Made by a program: the position numbers and the translations under genes. A stretch of DNA of 64,000 bases from Papaver somniferum (taxonomy: Eukaryota; Streptophyta; Magnoliopsida; Ranunculales; Papaveraceae): NCBI RefSeq assembly GCF_003573695.1, contig NC_039359.1:80157538-80221537 (forward strand). The letters run 5' to 3'. The notes below the pieces were generated by a model. It saw only the letters and a list, made by a program, of their open reading frames with translations, was not told the DNA's origin and did not search any database. Position 1 is the stretch's first letter; each line of letters starts with the position of its first letter. Shown here in pieces: positions 47,863 to 59,470 of this stretch.

Positions 47863-48082
47863 TTAATTGAGGATACTCATGTTTTTTGTTACTGGGAGCT
47901 AGTAAGCTCTGATCAGGCGTCAGAAGCTCTGAAATAGTTCTTAATTTTCTCTTTAAAATAATATAATGACAAACAGGTTGGATACTCTTTTATTTATTTA
48001 TTTTTGGATAAAAAAATAATATACCAACACTTACAGTGTTGGTGAAAACCTGTAGAGAAAAACACAACAAGAAAATACAAGA

Positions 48083-49710
48083 CCAAAAAGAAAATATATC
48101 ATACCTGTTAGGTTGAATGATTATGTTTTAACAAGAGATGTTGATGATGATGTAGTGGACTTTGCATTGTTTGGAGATTGTGATCTTGTAGCTTATGAAG
48201 AAGCTGCTAAATAACAAGGTTGGATTCAAGCCATGAATGAAGAATTGGAGTCAATTGAGAAGAATAACACTTGGGAACTGACAACACTTCCACCAGGAAA
48301 GAAACCTATTGGTGTCAAGTGGGTTTACAAAAAAAAATATAAGTCAAATGGTGAAAAAGAAAGATTGAAAGCAAGATTAGTTTCTAAGGGATATAAACAG
48401 AGACAAGGAGTTGATTACTCAGAAGTGTTTGCACCAGTTGCAAGACGTGATACAGTAAGAATGATTATTTCTTTCGCTGCACAAAAGAATTGGAAGATTT
48501 TTCAGATGGATGTGAAGTCAGCATTCTTAAATGGAGTATTGGAAGAAGAAGTTTATGTTGAGAAGCCAGCTGGCTACATTATGGAGGGGAAGGAGAATGA
48601 AGTATACAAGCTAAACAAAGCTTTGTATGGTCTGAAACAAGCACCAAGAGCTTGGTATACACGAATAGATTCTTATTTTCTCAAGAAAGGTTTTACAAGA
48701 TGTCCACATGAGCATACTTTGTATTTGAAAGATGATGGTCTTGGCAGTCATATTATAGTGTGTTTATATGTGGATGATCTCATATTTACTGTAAATAGTT
48801 CAGAGATGATCAAAGAATTCAGGGAGGATATGGTGAAGGAGTTTGAGATGACAGATCTTGGTTTGATATCATATTTTCTTGGTATTGAAGTTCAACAAAC
48901 TGAAAGAGGAATTTTTATTAATCAACAAAGGTATGCTGGAGGAATTTTGAAGCGTTTCAAGATGGATAATTGTAATCCAATTTTAACACCAGTAGAAGAA
49001 AGACTGAAGTTCACAAAAGATGGATCAGGAGAGCTTGTGAATTCAACATATTTTAAAGGTCTTGTTGGATGTTTAAGATATTTGATTGCTACAAGACCTG
49101 ATATCATGTATGCAGTTGGGTTGGTTAGTAGGTTTATGGAAGCTCCTAGACAATCACATTTACAAGTTGCAAAACGTATTCTGAAGTATGTAAAAGGAAC
49201 AACAAGCATGTGAATCTTCTATACTATTCAGAAGATCCAAAACTAGTTGGTTTTACTGATAGTGACTGCGCTAGAGATACAGAAGGAAGAAGAAGTACAC
49301 CAGGTTATGGATTTCAGTTGGGAACTGTTTTTTTCTCTTGGTCATTTAAGAAGCAACAAGTTGTTGCACTATCTACAACAGAAGCTGAGTATATAGCTGC
49401 TAGAAACTGTGCTACACATGTTGTATGGTTAAGAATGATGCTGAAGTCATTGTTTCAAGAACAAACAACACCAACAACAATATTTTGTGATAAAAAGTCG
49501 AGAATTTCACTAACTAAGAATCCAGTACTTCATGGAAGAAGTAAGCATATTGATATCAAATATCATTAAATCAGAGAACTTGTAAGCAATAAGGATATAG
49601 TTGTTGAGTTTGTTGAAAGTGAAGAGAAAGTGGCTGATATTTTCACCAAGTCTTTGAATTCTAACACTTTCATTTACTTACGTGGAAAGCTTGGAATGAT
49701 TAGCAAATAG
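48083..49710 (+). pseudogene. Copia integrase tail, RT and RNase H
   Basis: The tail RPKRKYIIPVRLNDYVLTRD leads to TAA at 48211. RT from 48233: [73 protein letters not shown], the catalytic YVDD at 48767-48778, DLGLISYFLGIEV and YLIATRPDIMYAVGLVSRF. The frame breaks at about 49208. RNase H continues with TDSDCARDTEGRRST and STTEAEYIAARNCATHVVWL, has TAA at 49567-49569, and ends with VADIFTKSLNSNTF and KLGMISK. RT itself is uninterrupted, so decay is mild. Confidence 0.9.
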
Positions 49711-49730
49711 TATCTTTGTTTAAGGGAGGA

Positions 49731-50135
49731 TGTTGAAGAATAAACCAAGATACTATCAAGAAGACAGAAGGGATCAACAAGTGTTGTTGATAGTATGGAT
49801 AAACTATGAGAGTTGATAGAATGTGGTTGGATCAACTGGTACATTGACATGAAGTGAATGGATAAACAAGCGTTGTTGATCCATGGTACAGTTTTTAGAA
49901 GTTTACTTTGGTTGCAAATATTACTGGTTTTAAGAGTTTATTTACGTAAGAATTTTCTAGAAGTTTCTTGTTAGAGTTTGATTTTGTTTAGGAAAGTCTT
50001 TTTACTTGAGAGTCAAGTTTGTTAATCATATAAATAGGTTGTTGAGCCATGAGTCGAAACACATCAATTAAGAGAAGTTTGTTTGAGTTTAATTTTGTAT
50101 TATTTCATTAAGTTTTTGATATCAGATTTTCTACA
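49731..50135 (+). mobile_element. 3' LTR of the truncated copia element
   Basis: Begins TGTTGAAG after the purine tract and ends TTTTCTACA at 50135. A TATA box lies at 50030-50037 (TATAAATA). Confidence 0.75.
50030..50037 (+). promoter_or_regulatory. TATA box in copia LTR
   Basis: TATAAATA about 105 bases before the LTR end, in the usual place for an LTR promoter. Confidence 0.5.
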
Positions 50136-50282
50136 ACTCCTAAAATGTTATGCTAAAGTGTCAATGATCTGTAGTTTACAAGCAAAATTCTTTGCTATAG
50201 AAGTACCTGTTAGGAGTTGTAACACTTATATATAGAAGATATTATTAGAAAGAAGAATTTACAAAAGAGAATACAAAGAAGA

Positions 50283-51190
50283 CTACACAAAAATTGCTTC
50301 CCAGTTGTTATGAATTGAACCTGCAAAGTTTAGATGAACCCTTTTACCTGCAGCTGCAGCCCAACTAAGCACCAACGATTTTGTATCAATGATCAAATCC
50401 AAATCTGTCTTTAAGGTGTATTCTTTCTCAAAAGTTCTACAATTGGATTCTCGCCAAATCACCCAGAAAATTGCAGCTGGGATTAGACCCCAAACCAAGT
50501 TACCAGAACTGGAGAAGAACTTGTGATCCCATCCATGGGATAAAGAATACAGAGAGTTTGGAAAAACTCAAGTCCAACTGTCGTTAGGAAAGAGTGAGTA
50601 CCAAATCTTCTGTGCAATTTTGCAGTGGATAAACATATGTTCCTGGGACTCTTCAGTATTTCCGCATAATATGCAAGAACTATAAAGGATCATTCCCGTA
50701 TTATTCAAAGTATCAATTGTATTTAACTTCCCATGAACGATACACCAAACTAGGAACTTAACCTTTGGAGGTATTTCGGATTTCCAGATAAAAGATGACG
50801 GAAAATCATCTAAACCGTCAGTTGCTACCAACTTAGAATAAATAGATTTTACAGTGAAAATACCTGAGTTGTGAGGAATCCATCGTCTTGTATCCGGTAA
50901 AGATTCAAGAACCGGTGGAGTATCACCAATTATCAGCAGAAGAGAAGCAAAATCCATAGTTTCGTTGTTTGATAAAGCTATTTTGAAATCAAACACCCAG
51001 CTGCCATCTGATATAATCATATTAGCAAGTTTTATGTGCCTGATTCTGAAGATTTTGTATAGACTTGGGAAAGAATCAGCAAGTGTTGTTTCTCTGCACC
51101 AAAGATCATTCCACAAAGAGATGTTCCGTAGTAACACTGATATACTCTCTCCAAATAATGTTGAACAAAACTTGTTGAAAAATAAACAAG
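50283..51190 (-). pseudogene. LINE (L1-type) ORF2 C-terminal fragment
   Basis: From 51137 down: NISLWNDLWCRETTLADSFP, FTVKSIYSKL, then the reverse-transcriptase zinc-binding region FIWKSEIPPKVKFLVWCIVH, CILCGNTEESQEHMFIHC and KIWYSLF. After a TGA near 50568 the end reads LIPAAIFWVIWRESNCRTFE (50498-50283). The RT catalytic core is missing, so the copy is 5'-truncated as is usual for LINEs. No poly-A tail remains. Confidence 0.85.
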
Positions 51191-51653
51191 TAGTTCTCGG
51201 TCGTTTTTTTTTATTTTGTTTTTTTATGTTCCACTACAAGAATGCTTATTTGGTATTGAGATTGTGTTTTGTGCCGGTGGTATATAGTACAGTCCTTGGA
51301 CCTCTAAATGGTCCGCGGGTGTTAGGCATGCAGCGGCTCACTGAAAATATAAGGAATATAGGTAAATGGTAATTAAATACGACTGGGAACCATTTTTATG
51401 TTTTGAAAACGAATTTAAGATATCAATATCATGTTTTAGATTCGCTTAGAGTTTCAGTAGTTGGATTTTTTGTGCTCAAGTTTCATATTAATTCTTTTCG
51501 AAATATATATAATTTTGAAGTATTTCTTATTTCTGAAATTTATTTTTTCAGAAATTATTATTTTTAGAATTATCTTGTTTTCCAGGTCAGGTAAATTAGA
51601 GTTTCTGAAAGACTAAAATTCTATAAAAATTTGAGAGATTATTATTTTTAGAA

Positions 51654-51685
51654 CTAGTTTTTCACCCGTGCTACGCACGAGTATT
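51654..51685 (-). mobile_element. Helitron-type 3' terminus
   Basis: Read on the minus strand: CTCGTGCGTAGCACGGG, then TGAAAAACTAG, then T. This is a GC-rich short hairpin about 10 bases before a terminal CTAG that is followed by T, the known form of plant Helitron 3' ends (hairpin plus CTRR, insertion before T). The other end was not identified. At about 51799 a TCTATCTATATAATAGAG sequence resembles a Helitron 5' start on the plus strand. Confidence 0.5.
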
Positions 51686-51699
51686 TTCTCACTTGCAGA

Positions 51700-54600
51700 A
51701 TATTAAGTCATGTTTAAAAAAAAAATATTATAAACTTTACTAAGATGTCTTTCGTGTCTAAGATTAGGGTTTACATATCTTGGACGCCAAGTCTTCTATC
51801 TATATAATAGAGACTTAAACATTGTATGCTACGCACACATTCATAAAAAAATTCTCTTTACTTTTTCTCCTTATTTTATGTCTCATTATCTTTCACAACA
51901 AAACACTATTATTAAAAACTAATAAATCATTCAAGAAGTTTTTTCTTTTTATATATACACAAAGTCATAAAGATCAAAAACACATTAAACTTCCACAATC
52001 AAATATAGGGGACTGTAGTCAGCACTAAGATATAGCATTAGCCAAACTGGCGGTGAAGACCATGCCATATAATTTTTGTTATTTTTTGCCCATTGGGCTA
52101 CATTATAGGCATCCGTATTACAGGTGCGGTTAACATATGCAAATTTTATTCTCCTAAATTTGGTGTTTAGATATGCAATATCCGATAAAATCGATTGAGT
52201 TCGATAATTTTCACAAAAGTCTCTTTTGTTTATCTCTTAAATTACTTTATCCGCATCGCGTTCGATTACAATCTTTCATTCAAGAAGTTAATGATCCTGA
52301 AAACTAATAAAAATGTAACTAAAAAAAGATTATTAAAATAGTATAAGTTTGAGGTTAACATCATAAAGGACTACAACATTTATTGGTGCGATAATTGATT
52401 GGCCAAAAGTTATGTCCTAAATCCATTTCCAAATTTCGATAATCTTATTATTTATAAGGTCATGATTTTGCTCTTCTATGTATTCTTGTTTTTCTTGATC
52501 TTAACTAATTATTATGTGGTTTTACTTCGTGAACAAAATCATTATCGAGATCATGATATTGATACAATACATCTTTCGAAAATAAAATCTTTATGAAAAT
52601 TAATTCATGTGATTTTGTTAATGTTTTATTAAAGTCAAAATGGATACTAAGTAATGAATTTCTTTAGTAAATGACCTTCTTTTGGTTTCATTTCGCTCAA
52701 TCGACTACATAAACCTAGAATACATTTTCACTTGGGAATCACCAAAATTAAAATAAATTAAAAATAACATATATAAATCTCTAATTATAAATATAGCATA
52801 TACGTAAATTTGCGAACTATATCATCATGTGTAAGTTAAACTCGTGAATATATTGCGTTCATGTTAATTATTTACATAATCATCGTACGTTTAGTCATAT
52901 GTTTTATTTCGGCGCAATAAAAATCAAGATTCAAATTAAGTGATTATGCAGGGATCTAGAGTATATATATACCTTTTAAGTATAGATTGAATCCCGAAAT
53001 TATCTAGAAGTAGGATACTGGATATCCATTGACAGCCCTAAAGGAAAATGCTAACCTAAAGGAAAATTGTTTACAAACATTAAGTTGTCACATAAAAATT
53101 ATGTGAACATATGACAGCAGCGATGTGAAATTTTATCTTGCATCTGTATAATGCGAACATATGACAGGAAAATAAAAATGAGTAACAAAATTGAATTAGA
53201 ATCGTACTGCCTAGATTTTAAAACCATATATGGTGATACTTGACATAGTGTGCACAAGTTGGACAACCATCTAGTTCATACATTTTCATGCAACAAAGTC
53301 TATGAACATTTACATAAGTAATCTATATTCCTTCCCATGCGTGTTGAAAACCAAGGCAGTTCGTTTCTTGACTTTTTTTCTTCAGCAACACGTTGGAAGT
53401 TTCCTCCATATACTACTTTATTACCTCTGATTTACATCAACAGTCACTGAACCCAAAATTTATTGCTCACGAAGATTAATAGATGATGACATCCAAGTAG
53501 AGGAACTATAACATACAGATCCTAATTCACTCGATAGTTTGTTAACACCTGCCAAGGCTATCTTTTTACTACCTAGTTAGATTCCTAAAACATGGAAATT
53601 GATACAATTAAGTAGCAACATTGACAATAGCCTATATGTAACGCGGAAGAATAATCCCGGACTGAGGAATATCAAGCAAATATTGCAGAAGCACTATTCA
53701 AATTTATTCTTTTTTGTAACAGTAGAGAATGATAGAGTGACACTCTTAGACCGTTAAATGGAATATGCACAAAATGTGTCTTACACGGATATTCATAGTT
53801 GAGGGTTAGTTGGACTGTCTAATCACACTCGCCGGGAAGAACAGTTAATAATCATCGATTCATCATAGGCTAGATTATTCTTTTAAGTGTATGATCACAT
53901 AACCATCAGTGACAATATTCGTTAAACTGGGCCAAAAAATTCCTAATAGTAAGGACACTTCTCTAGAATTCTTCCTTCCTATGATCTAAAGTTACAAACC
54001 TTCCTTTTGTCCCATTCTGTTTCAAAATTTTGAGATACAATTAGCACGACCAACAAATATAATGCTCACATTTAAATTAGTGTGTTAGTTGGTCTTGTCT
54101 ATAATAGTCAGGAACATATTTTATTATTTAGGTCATAGCAGAACGGACCAAATATTTAGTTGGTCGTGTCATATTATAGTGTGTTAGTTAGTTGGGTCAT
54201 AGTAGTGTGTTTCATTAGTTAGATCATGATAGCCGAAAAATGCACCTACACATTGGTCCTATAATGATTAGGTAATCGTGTCATAGTAGCTCTGGCCGGG
54301 GCATTTAAAGAGTTTTGCTGTCCACTCGGGTTGTCTATTATTTTTAAAATTAATACTTGGCATTTTTAATTAAAAAATAAGTTAGATTGCATCTTCATTG
54401 TAACAGGTACCTATAAAAACTCTATTTCTTAAAAATTATGAAATGGTAGTTATCTTTAAACTATTTTCTCAATCAACTTAACGTTTGGGCAGGGTGGGAA
54501 TTACAAAATAATTGCGCAACCTGCAAAATGACATTGAGCTATCGATTAAAGTAGTAGTGGATAACTGTAAAGCAGGAAGTAGGTAATTCAACTGCAAAAA

Positions 54601-55136
54601 TAAAATAAAAATTACTTGTTGGTTAGCACATTCATAAATGACATTTTTCCAGTCAAGATCACCTCATTCGGTTGTGATATTTAGCTTCCATCAACCATGG
54701 TTGTGAGGCACAACCACAGCATGGTTCTCTGAGATGAGCATTCAGTTCACATGTGTCCAGCTTGTCCAAAAGATTTTTCCTACAAATAAAAATGTGGACT
54801 GGTCATCAAATGATATAAAAAACTTATTCACCGGAAAAACCAAGATTAATCATGTTTAGTGTTATGGCAAGCTAGGGTTAGCTTTCTCCCGTAGCGTAAT
54901 TCTAATATAACTAAATTATGTTAGGTTATAAAATTGAACGTCATCCTCCAACAATTTAACAACACTAATATGTATAGATGTCAATAGTACACTTAACTAA
55001 TGCATCAATACATCAATTAAGAAAAACCACATTGCTTGCTGCCAGTACGTAGTAATGACTAAGGGATATTCGGGATGTGAAATGTTACATCATAGCCATA
55101 GGTGTATATGGAGAGTGAGATAGAGATCAACAAAAT
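51700..55136. other. AT-rich spacer, nothing firmly recognised
   Basis: Apart from the Helitron-like 5' start at about 51799 and loosely repeated TTAGTTGGTCGTGTCATAG words at 54080-54300, I see no gene, RNA gene or element end in this 3.4 kb. Confidence 0.45.
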
Positions 55137-55789
55137 TCACACTACACCAAATTCTGGGATTAGAAACAGAATAAGACCGTTACTAAAACGAGTTGTACCG
55201 GGTTTTGCCTGTTTCAAAAGTGGGTGTTACATTTTTTTGTAAGGGCTTTGAGGCCTTTACGAATTTTGGTTGTAACGGACATCCTAACAGTTAAAAGCCG
55301 TTACTAATTTGCCACTTGGTAACAGGTTCAAGCCGTTACGAATTTCTTTTGTAACAACGCTGTCGTAACATTCTCCAGCCGTTACTACGTGGCACATTGT
55401 AACAGCTTGCAGCCGTTACTGCGTGGCATATTGTAACAGTTTTTAGACGTTGCGAACTTTTTTGTAACAGCAAAAAAATTACTGCCAGTCAACCTTGACC
55501 TGGTCAAGGTTGACCGACAGTTCATTTTCTGCCGGAATTCCAAATATCCTGCATATGCCTTCCAATCCATTCAACAACAATTTTTCAATCAATTCATATT
55601 ACATTCATATCAAATTCAATCATTTCATATAAAAAATAACTGAAATTTTCCTAAGTAGCAATTATTTTTTGTTAAGGGAATACATAGAAACTTCATAAGT
55701 TCAGTTCATTCCTATGTCCTAAGAGAATACAAATTCTATGTATTACAAACATCATGAATATATTTTGTAGCTAAGCATACCATAAGAGC

Positions 55790-56442
55790 GGATAGGTTTA
55801 TCTTTGTTCGCCTCAGCTGCTTTCATTAAGATCGGACAAGAGCATTTCTTCTGCCTGCAAGTGTCAAAAAAAACATATAAACTGCGGGTAAGCAACATGC
55901 ATGATGTACAACAAACTAGTTTGCACTATGCAAAGAAAATGCACAAACAAGTAAGATTGCAAACATCACTAGTAAAATCACTCAATTATCTGTTTAGATT
56001 ATTTTGAGTATCCTCACCTATCGCTAACCATTTTGGTTGCAGTTTTGGATGAAGTAGAAAGAGCTTGTTTTTCGGCAACTTCAGCTGCATCGATACGCTT
56101 TCCTGTATTCAAGAAAAATACTTGAATGATTTGTTGAACGTTAAAAATATTGCATTTTCTGAATATGTGCGTAAGTTATTTTTTCACTTATTGAAAGTAC
56201 TGAAAGAATCTAAGAGCACTTCTCCAGGTACTGTGGCTAGTATTTGTTTGCCTGCATGGACATTAAGATTTATAAATAATAGACTTCTGGATTTAGGAGT
56301 TTAGGAAATTGAACTTACGTGAGCTTTTGCTGGAGAGGATGCAGCTTCACCATCTTTCTTCACAACCGCAACTGATTTGTCATCAATTTTTTGTATCAGG
56401 TGGAGATGCCTCGGAGGTTGAAATAGGTTTCCCATCCACTAC
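55790..56442 (-). pseudogene. Captured exons of unknown gene inside the CACTA
   Basis: Three splice-bounded pieces follow the transporter exons. The first (56442-56319) starts after TTGCTTCAG and reads VVDGKPISTSEASPPDTK; a shifted frame follows with DDKSVAVVKKDGEAASSPAK and a GTAAGT donor. The second (56102-56018) follows GAATACAG and reads RIDAAEVAEKQALSTSSKT, then a GTGAGG donor. The third (from 55854) follows ACTTGCAG. The protein would be hydrophilic and Ala/Lys-rich. I do not recognise it. It could be a third captured gene or part of a de novo chimeric exon chain. Confidence 0.4.
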
Positions 56443-56525
56443 CTGAAGCAATGAGATAACAAAGATCATGTAAGGTAAAAATTGAAGTAGTTGTTCAGAC
56501 AGAAGTTGGGGCAGCGCTAGGTCAC

Positions 56526-57090
56526 CTGGTGTTTTTTGAGAGTGGCGAGACAGTTTGTATAGATTGTGGGATGACGCCATTTGATAGGGGGACACCAAGA
56601 AGACCATATAATGGAGTCTGAAAATGGAAACAATTAACTTTGAGTGGGATACCAAATGGAGAATGGAAACAAATTAGTGCAGGAAAAGGAAGAAATTAGA
56701 TGTTTACCAGAAATCGTAATGGAAAATACATGGTTTTCTGAAATTGAACTCGCTTTGCTGTGCAAGTTGAGATGCTACACTATAGGCAAATAATAAAGCA
56801 TCGCGTCGCTGGGATAAAAGCTCTGAACATATAAAAGATAGGCACATTTAGCATGTCTTGCGAAGCCAAAGAAAAATAATTAATGATCATGCTAAAAAAA
56901 GTACATAACTCTCTAGGGCCAGGAGACCACATACCTCGATGACTGTCCAGGTCGCATAGGCACCAGACGACCACGGATTTAGGCTGAGGAGCCGTCTAAG
57001 GATACCATGTGGAACATTATTGGCTGGGATGTATTGAATAGCTGTCCAAACAAGAACCATCAAAGGCAGTCCATAGTCTGCAATGATACC
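56526..57090 (-). pseudogene. Captured fragment of a BOR-type boron transporter
   Basis: Three exons on the minus strand. The first (about 57090-56935) reads IADYGLPLMVLVWTAIQYIP, then GILRRLLSLNPWSSGAYATW and TVIE, ending at a GTATGT donor. The second (about 56856-56709) reads DMLNVPIFYMFRAFIPAT and, after a frameshift, SVASQLAQQSEFNFRKP and FHYD, ending at GTAAAC. The third (56617-56526), after TTTTCAG, reads YGLLGVPLSNGVIPQS. These are consecutive membrane-core segments of plant borate exporters (BOR family, HCO3-/SLC4 fold); the ASQLAQQ and SNGVIPQS blocks are highly diagnostic. N- and C-terminal parts are missing and the frame is broken, so no transporter can be made. Confidence 0.88.
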
Positions 57091-57161
57091 TCAAACTCAC
57101 CTGTGCGAAGAAATCAATGTCGGGCTTTTTATATAGAAGATGAACAAAATTCTTACAGAGA

Positions 57162-57177
57162 GATAGATAGATAGATA
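57162..57177. repeat. GATA microsatellite
   Basis: Four GATA units in the spacer between the captured calreticulin and transporter exons. Confidence 0.7.
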
Positions 57178-57577
57178 CACTTACCAAAGGCATATATTTG
57201 CATCCTTATTCTGTAACTTGGCGTGCGTCGTGCTTGGGATCCCACTTTTCATTCACTGTAAATAAGAAATGCAGTCAATTGATACTTATATATAATGGAA
57301 GTAGAGTAACCTATTGACAATCTAAGCTATATAAGTAATTATCCATATTTCAAGAAAAATAATCAATATAACACAAAGAAAATATTAAATGGAGAAGATG
57401 GGATATATGGTATACCGTGAACAGAGAAATTGAACTGTACATGATGAAACAAATAAGGAATTTTATAGATTTTAATATGTGTCTGGTAATACATAAATAA
57501 GTATTAGGCCAATTTACTATATTGAAACCTTATTTAACCAATACCTGTACACAAAGTTACAAACCAATATTAGTTAC

Positions 57578-58005
57578 CTGTACGGAGTGTCACCATAAAA
57601 GTTCTTCTGGTAAACATAATCACTACGCAACTTCATGTATCCACCACCACAACCAAGCTTTTGCTCGTGTTTAACATTGAATAGGAAAACCAATATCTTT
57701 CCTTTGTTACTGAACTCAGGAATGCAGCAGAGATGGCATAAAATCTGTAGTCCTTGCTGGTTTGGATACCTAATCAAACAAAGCAGAGTTAACATGAGTA
57801 TTTTAGAATCTAGCAAGTCTATGAGAAATCAACAATCATCACAATTACAGATATTAATGTGATTCAAAAAGAATGAGTAAAGTATCATTACCTTTGTCAT
57901 TAGCTTCACCGTCCCATTTACTGGAAGTAAAGTTCCACTCCCCAGCCATGTTCTCATCCTTCTTCCAGTCAGATTTAACCCATCGATTTTTCCATCCATC
58001 TATAA
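57578..58005 (-). pseudogene. Captured fragment of calreticulin
   Basis: Two exons with a proper intron, minus strand. Exon A (about 58005-57892) reads [20 protein letters not shown] then [17 protein letters not shown], ending AAAG|GTAATG. Exon B (57769-57578) starts [15 protein letters not shown]; a lost base shifts the frame, and [38 protein letters not shown] and GDTPYR follow, ending CAG|GTAACT. These are the N-terminal lectin-domain exons of calreticulin, the ER chaperone for glycoproteins. The intron sits where the Asp-Lys-Gly codon is split. No signal peptide, P-domain or HDEL end is present. Confidence 0.9.
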
Positions 58006-59185
58006 TAATCCAGAAATCCATTGTTCTTATGACTCTCAGAACCACCATTTGAAACTCAACCATCTCCTGCAACTGCTTCATAACCAGCTTTCCTTCACAC
58101 CAAGACGCCACCAAACTCATTGACTTTCGATCATTTCCTGCAATCTTCACCAAACTGCAGTTGCAACAACAACAGAGCTACCAACACGGATAATCCTAAC
58201 TGCAATCCGTACTTAGCACCTCATATACAATCCACAATCATTGCTTCAACCGCCATAACTTAGCTGCAACTCCACTTCCAACTGCATCATTCCATTCAGG
58301 CTATAACTTTCCATTCTTCTCAGCTTCAATAGCACATCAACTGCATTTGAATCTGAAGCAAGCATGAACATTCAAACACACTCCCATTCAGTCATGTCAA
58401 CAAACACTTCATTCAGTTTCTTCTCAATACTCAAGCCCTAATTCTTCATTTGTATCAATCTATCACCATCTTCAGTTCCTTCGACTCCATTTCAGAACCT
58501 TCTCAGCACTTCAGTTACAACCAGCAACCACCAGATCATCTCTTGTTCAATGAACATCTCTATCTCTGAACTTGACAACATCAAACAAACTCACCATCAC
58601 CACGGCGACAATGAGAAACAATCCTTCTTCATCCCTGATCTTCAATTACACAAAACAACCAAAATCTGTATCATCATCTCTTTATTCACCTGACCTAAAT
58701 CACCACCAGGACCCATCAACAAAGCACCACCATCTCTCAAATCAACTAAAACAATTCTTCAATTATTGAATTCTCACAGTAAACATCCACCAACAGCTAA
58801 TCTCTTACAGATACTGGGGTTAAAACTCAAATCGACTAAAACCCATCGATCTCAATATTCTTGTCCATACCAAATCGAACTCATTGAACAACTTGAAAGC
58901 CCCACAAATCAATTTCAACTCCAGAAATCCATTTTGTTCATCACTGATTCACAGCATCAGCTCATCCTCTAATCCCTCATGTTTTTCAACTCGAACCCAC
59001 TCTGTAAAATACTCACAAACTTCGCTCGAAACTTGATTTAAAAATGAACCCATCTCCGAAAGATTAAGATCTAAATCATCCTTTTCTCGCTTTCTTTTCT
59101 CTATACTCAATACTTCAGCTAAATTTCACCTTCATTTCACTACTTTCTTTGTGTATTGAAACCCTAATTTTTTGAAATCCATCTA

Positions 59186-59470
59186 TCACTGAAACTCTAA
59201 TTTCCAATTCTCTTCGTCTCTCTTTGTACAGGGCAAGCAAATATCATGGACACTCTGTTGGGATACCAACACACTCATTAGAACTTTGCAGATCCGTATG
59301 GAAGTAGCTTTGATCGACAGAAGAGAAAAGAAGAGAGAGAAGGCGGAGAAAAAAAGAGATGAAGAAGAATGGGGAATAGTCGAGACTCGAGATGTATGGG
59401 TAAGATAAAGAGGGGGAGGATATATCCTCTGCCTGTTTCTGCTTTGGGTGGAAAAAAATATCCAAGTGTG
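59186..59470 (-). other. Possible leader/promoter-proximal exon of the CACTA transcript
   Basis: A CT-rich minus-strand stretch (many TTCTTC and CTCTCTTC words) ends in CCTGTACAAAG, near a possible exon end. It lies just inside the subterminal repeats and upstream of the captured exons, where a transcript of the chimeric region would start. Composition is the only evidence. Confidence 0.25.

Larger units (their letters stand above)
48082..50135 (+). mobile_element. 5'-truncated Ty1/copia element with 3' LTR
   Basis: Begins inside the integrase C-terminal tail and runs through RT and RNase H to a polypurine tract (TTTAAGGGAGGA, 49719-49730) and a 405-bp LTR starting TGTTGAAGAATAAACC at 49731. 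Gag, protease, the integrase core and the 5' LTR are missing. Confidence 0.85.

Noticed and set aside
50133..50220. ACAACTCCTAA and TTAGGAGTTGT inverted pair as a MITE
   Set aside because: Only 11-bp arms, no target duplication, and one arm coincides with the copia LTR end.
58572..58972. Two plus-strand frames of 65-68 codons in the CACTA body
   Set aside because: Composition is Asn/Ser/Gln/His-rich from CA-rich DNA opposite the captured exons; no domain and no splice context.
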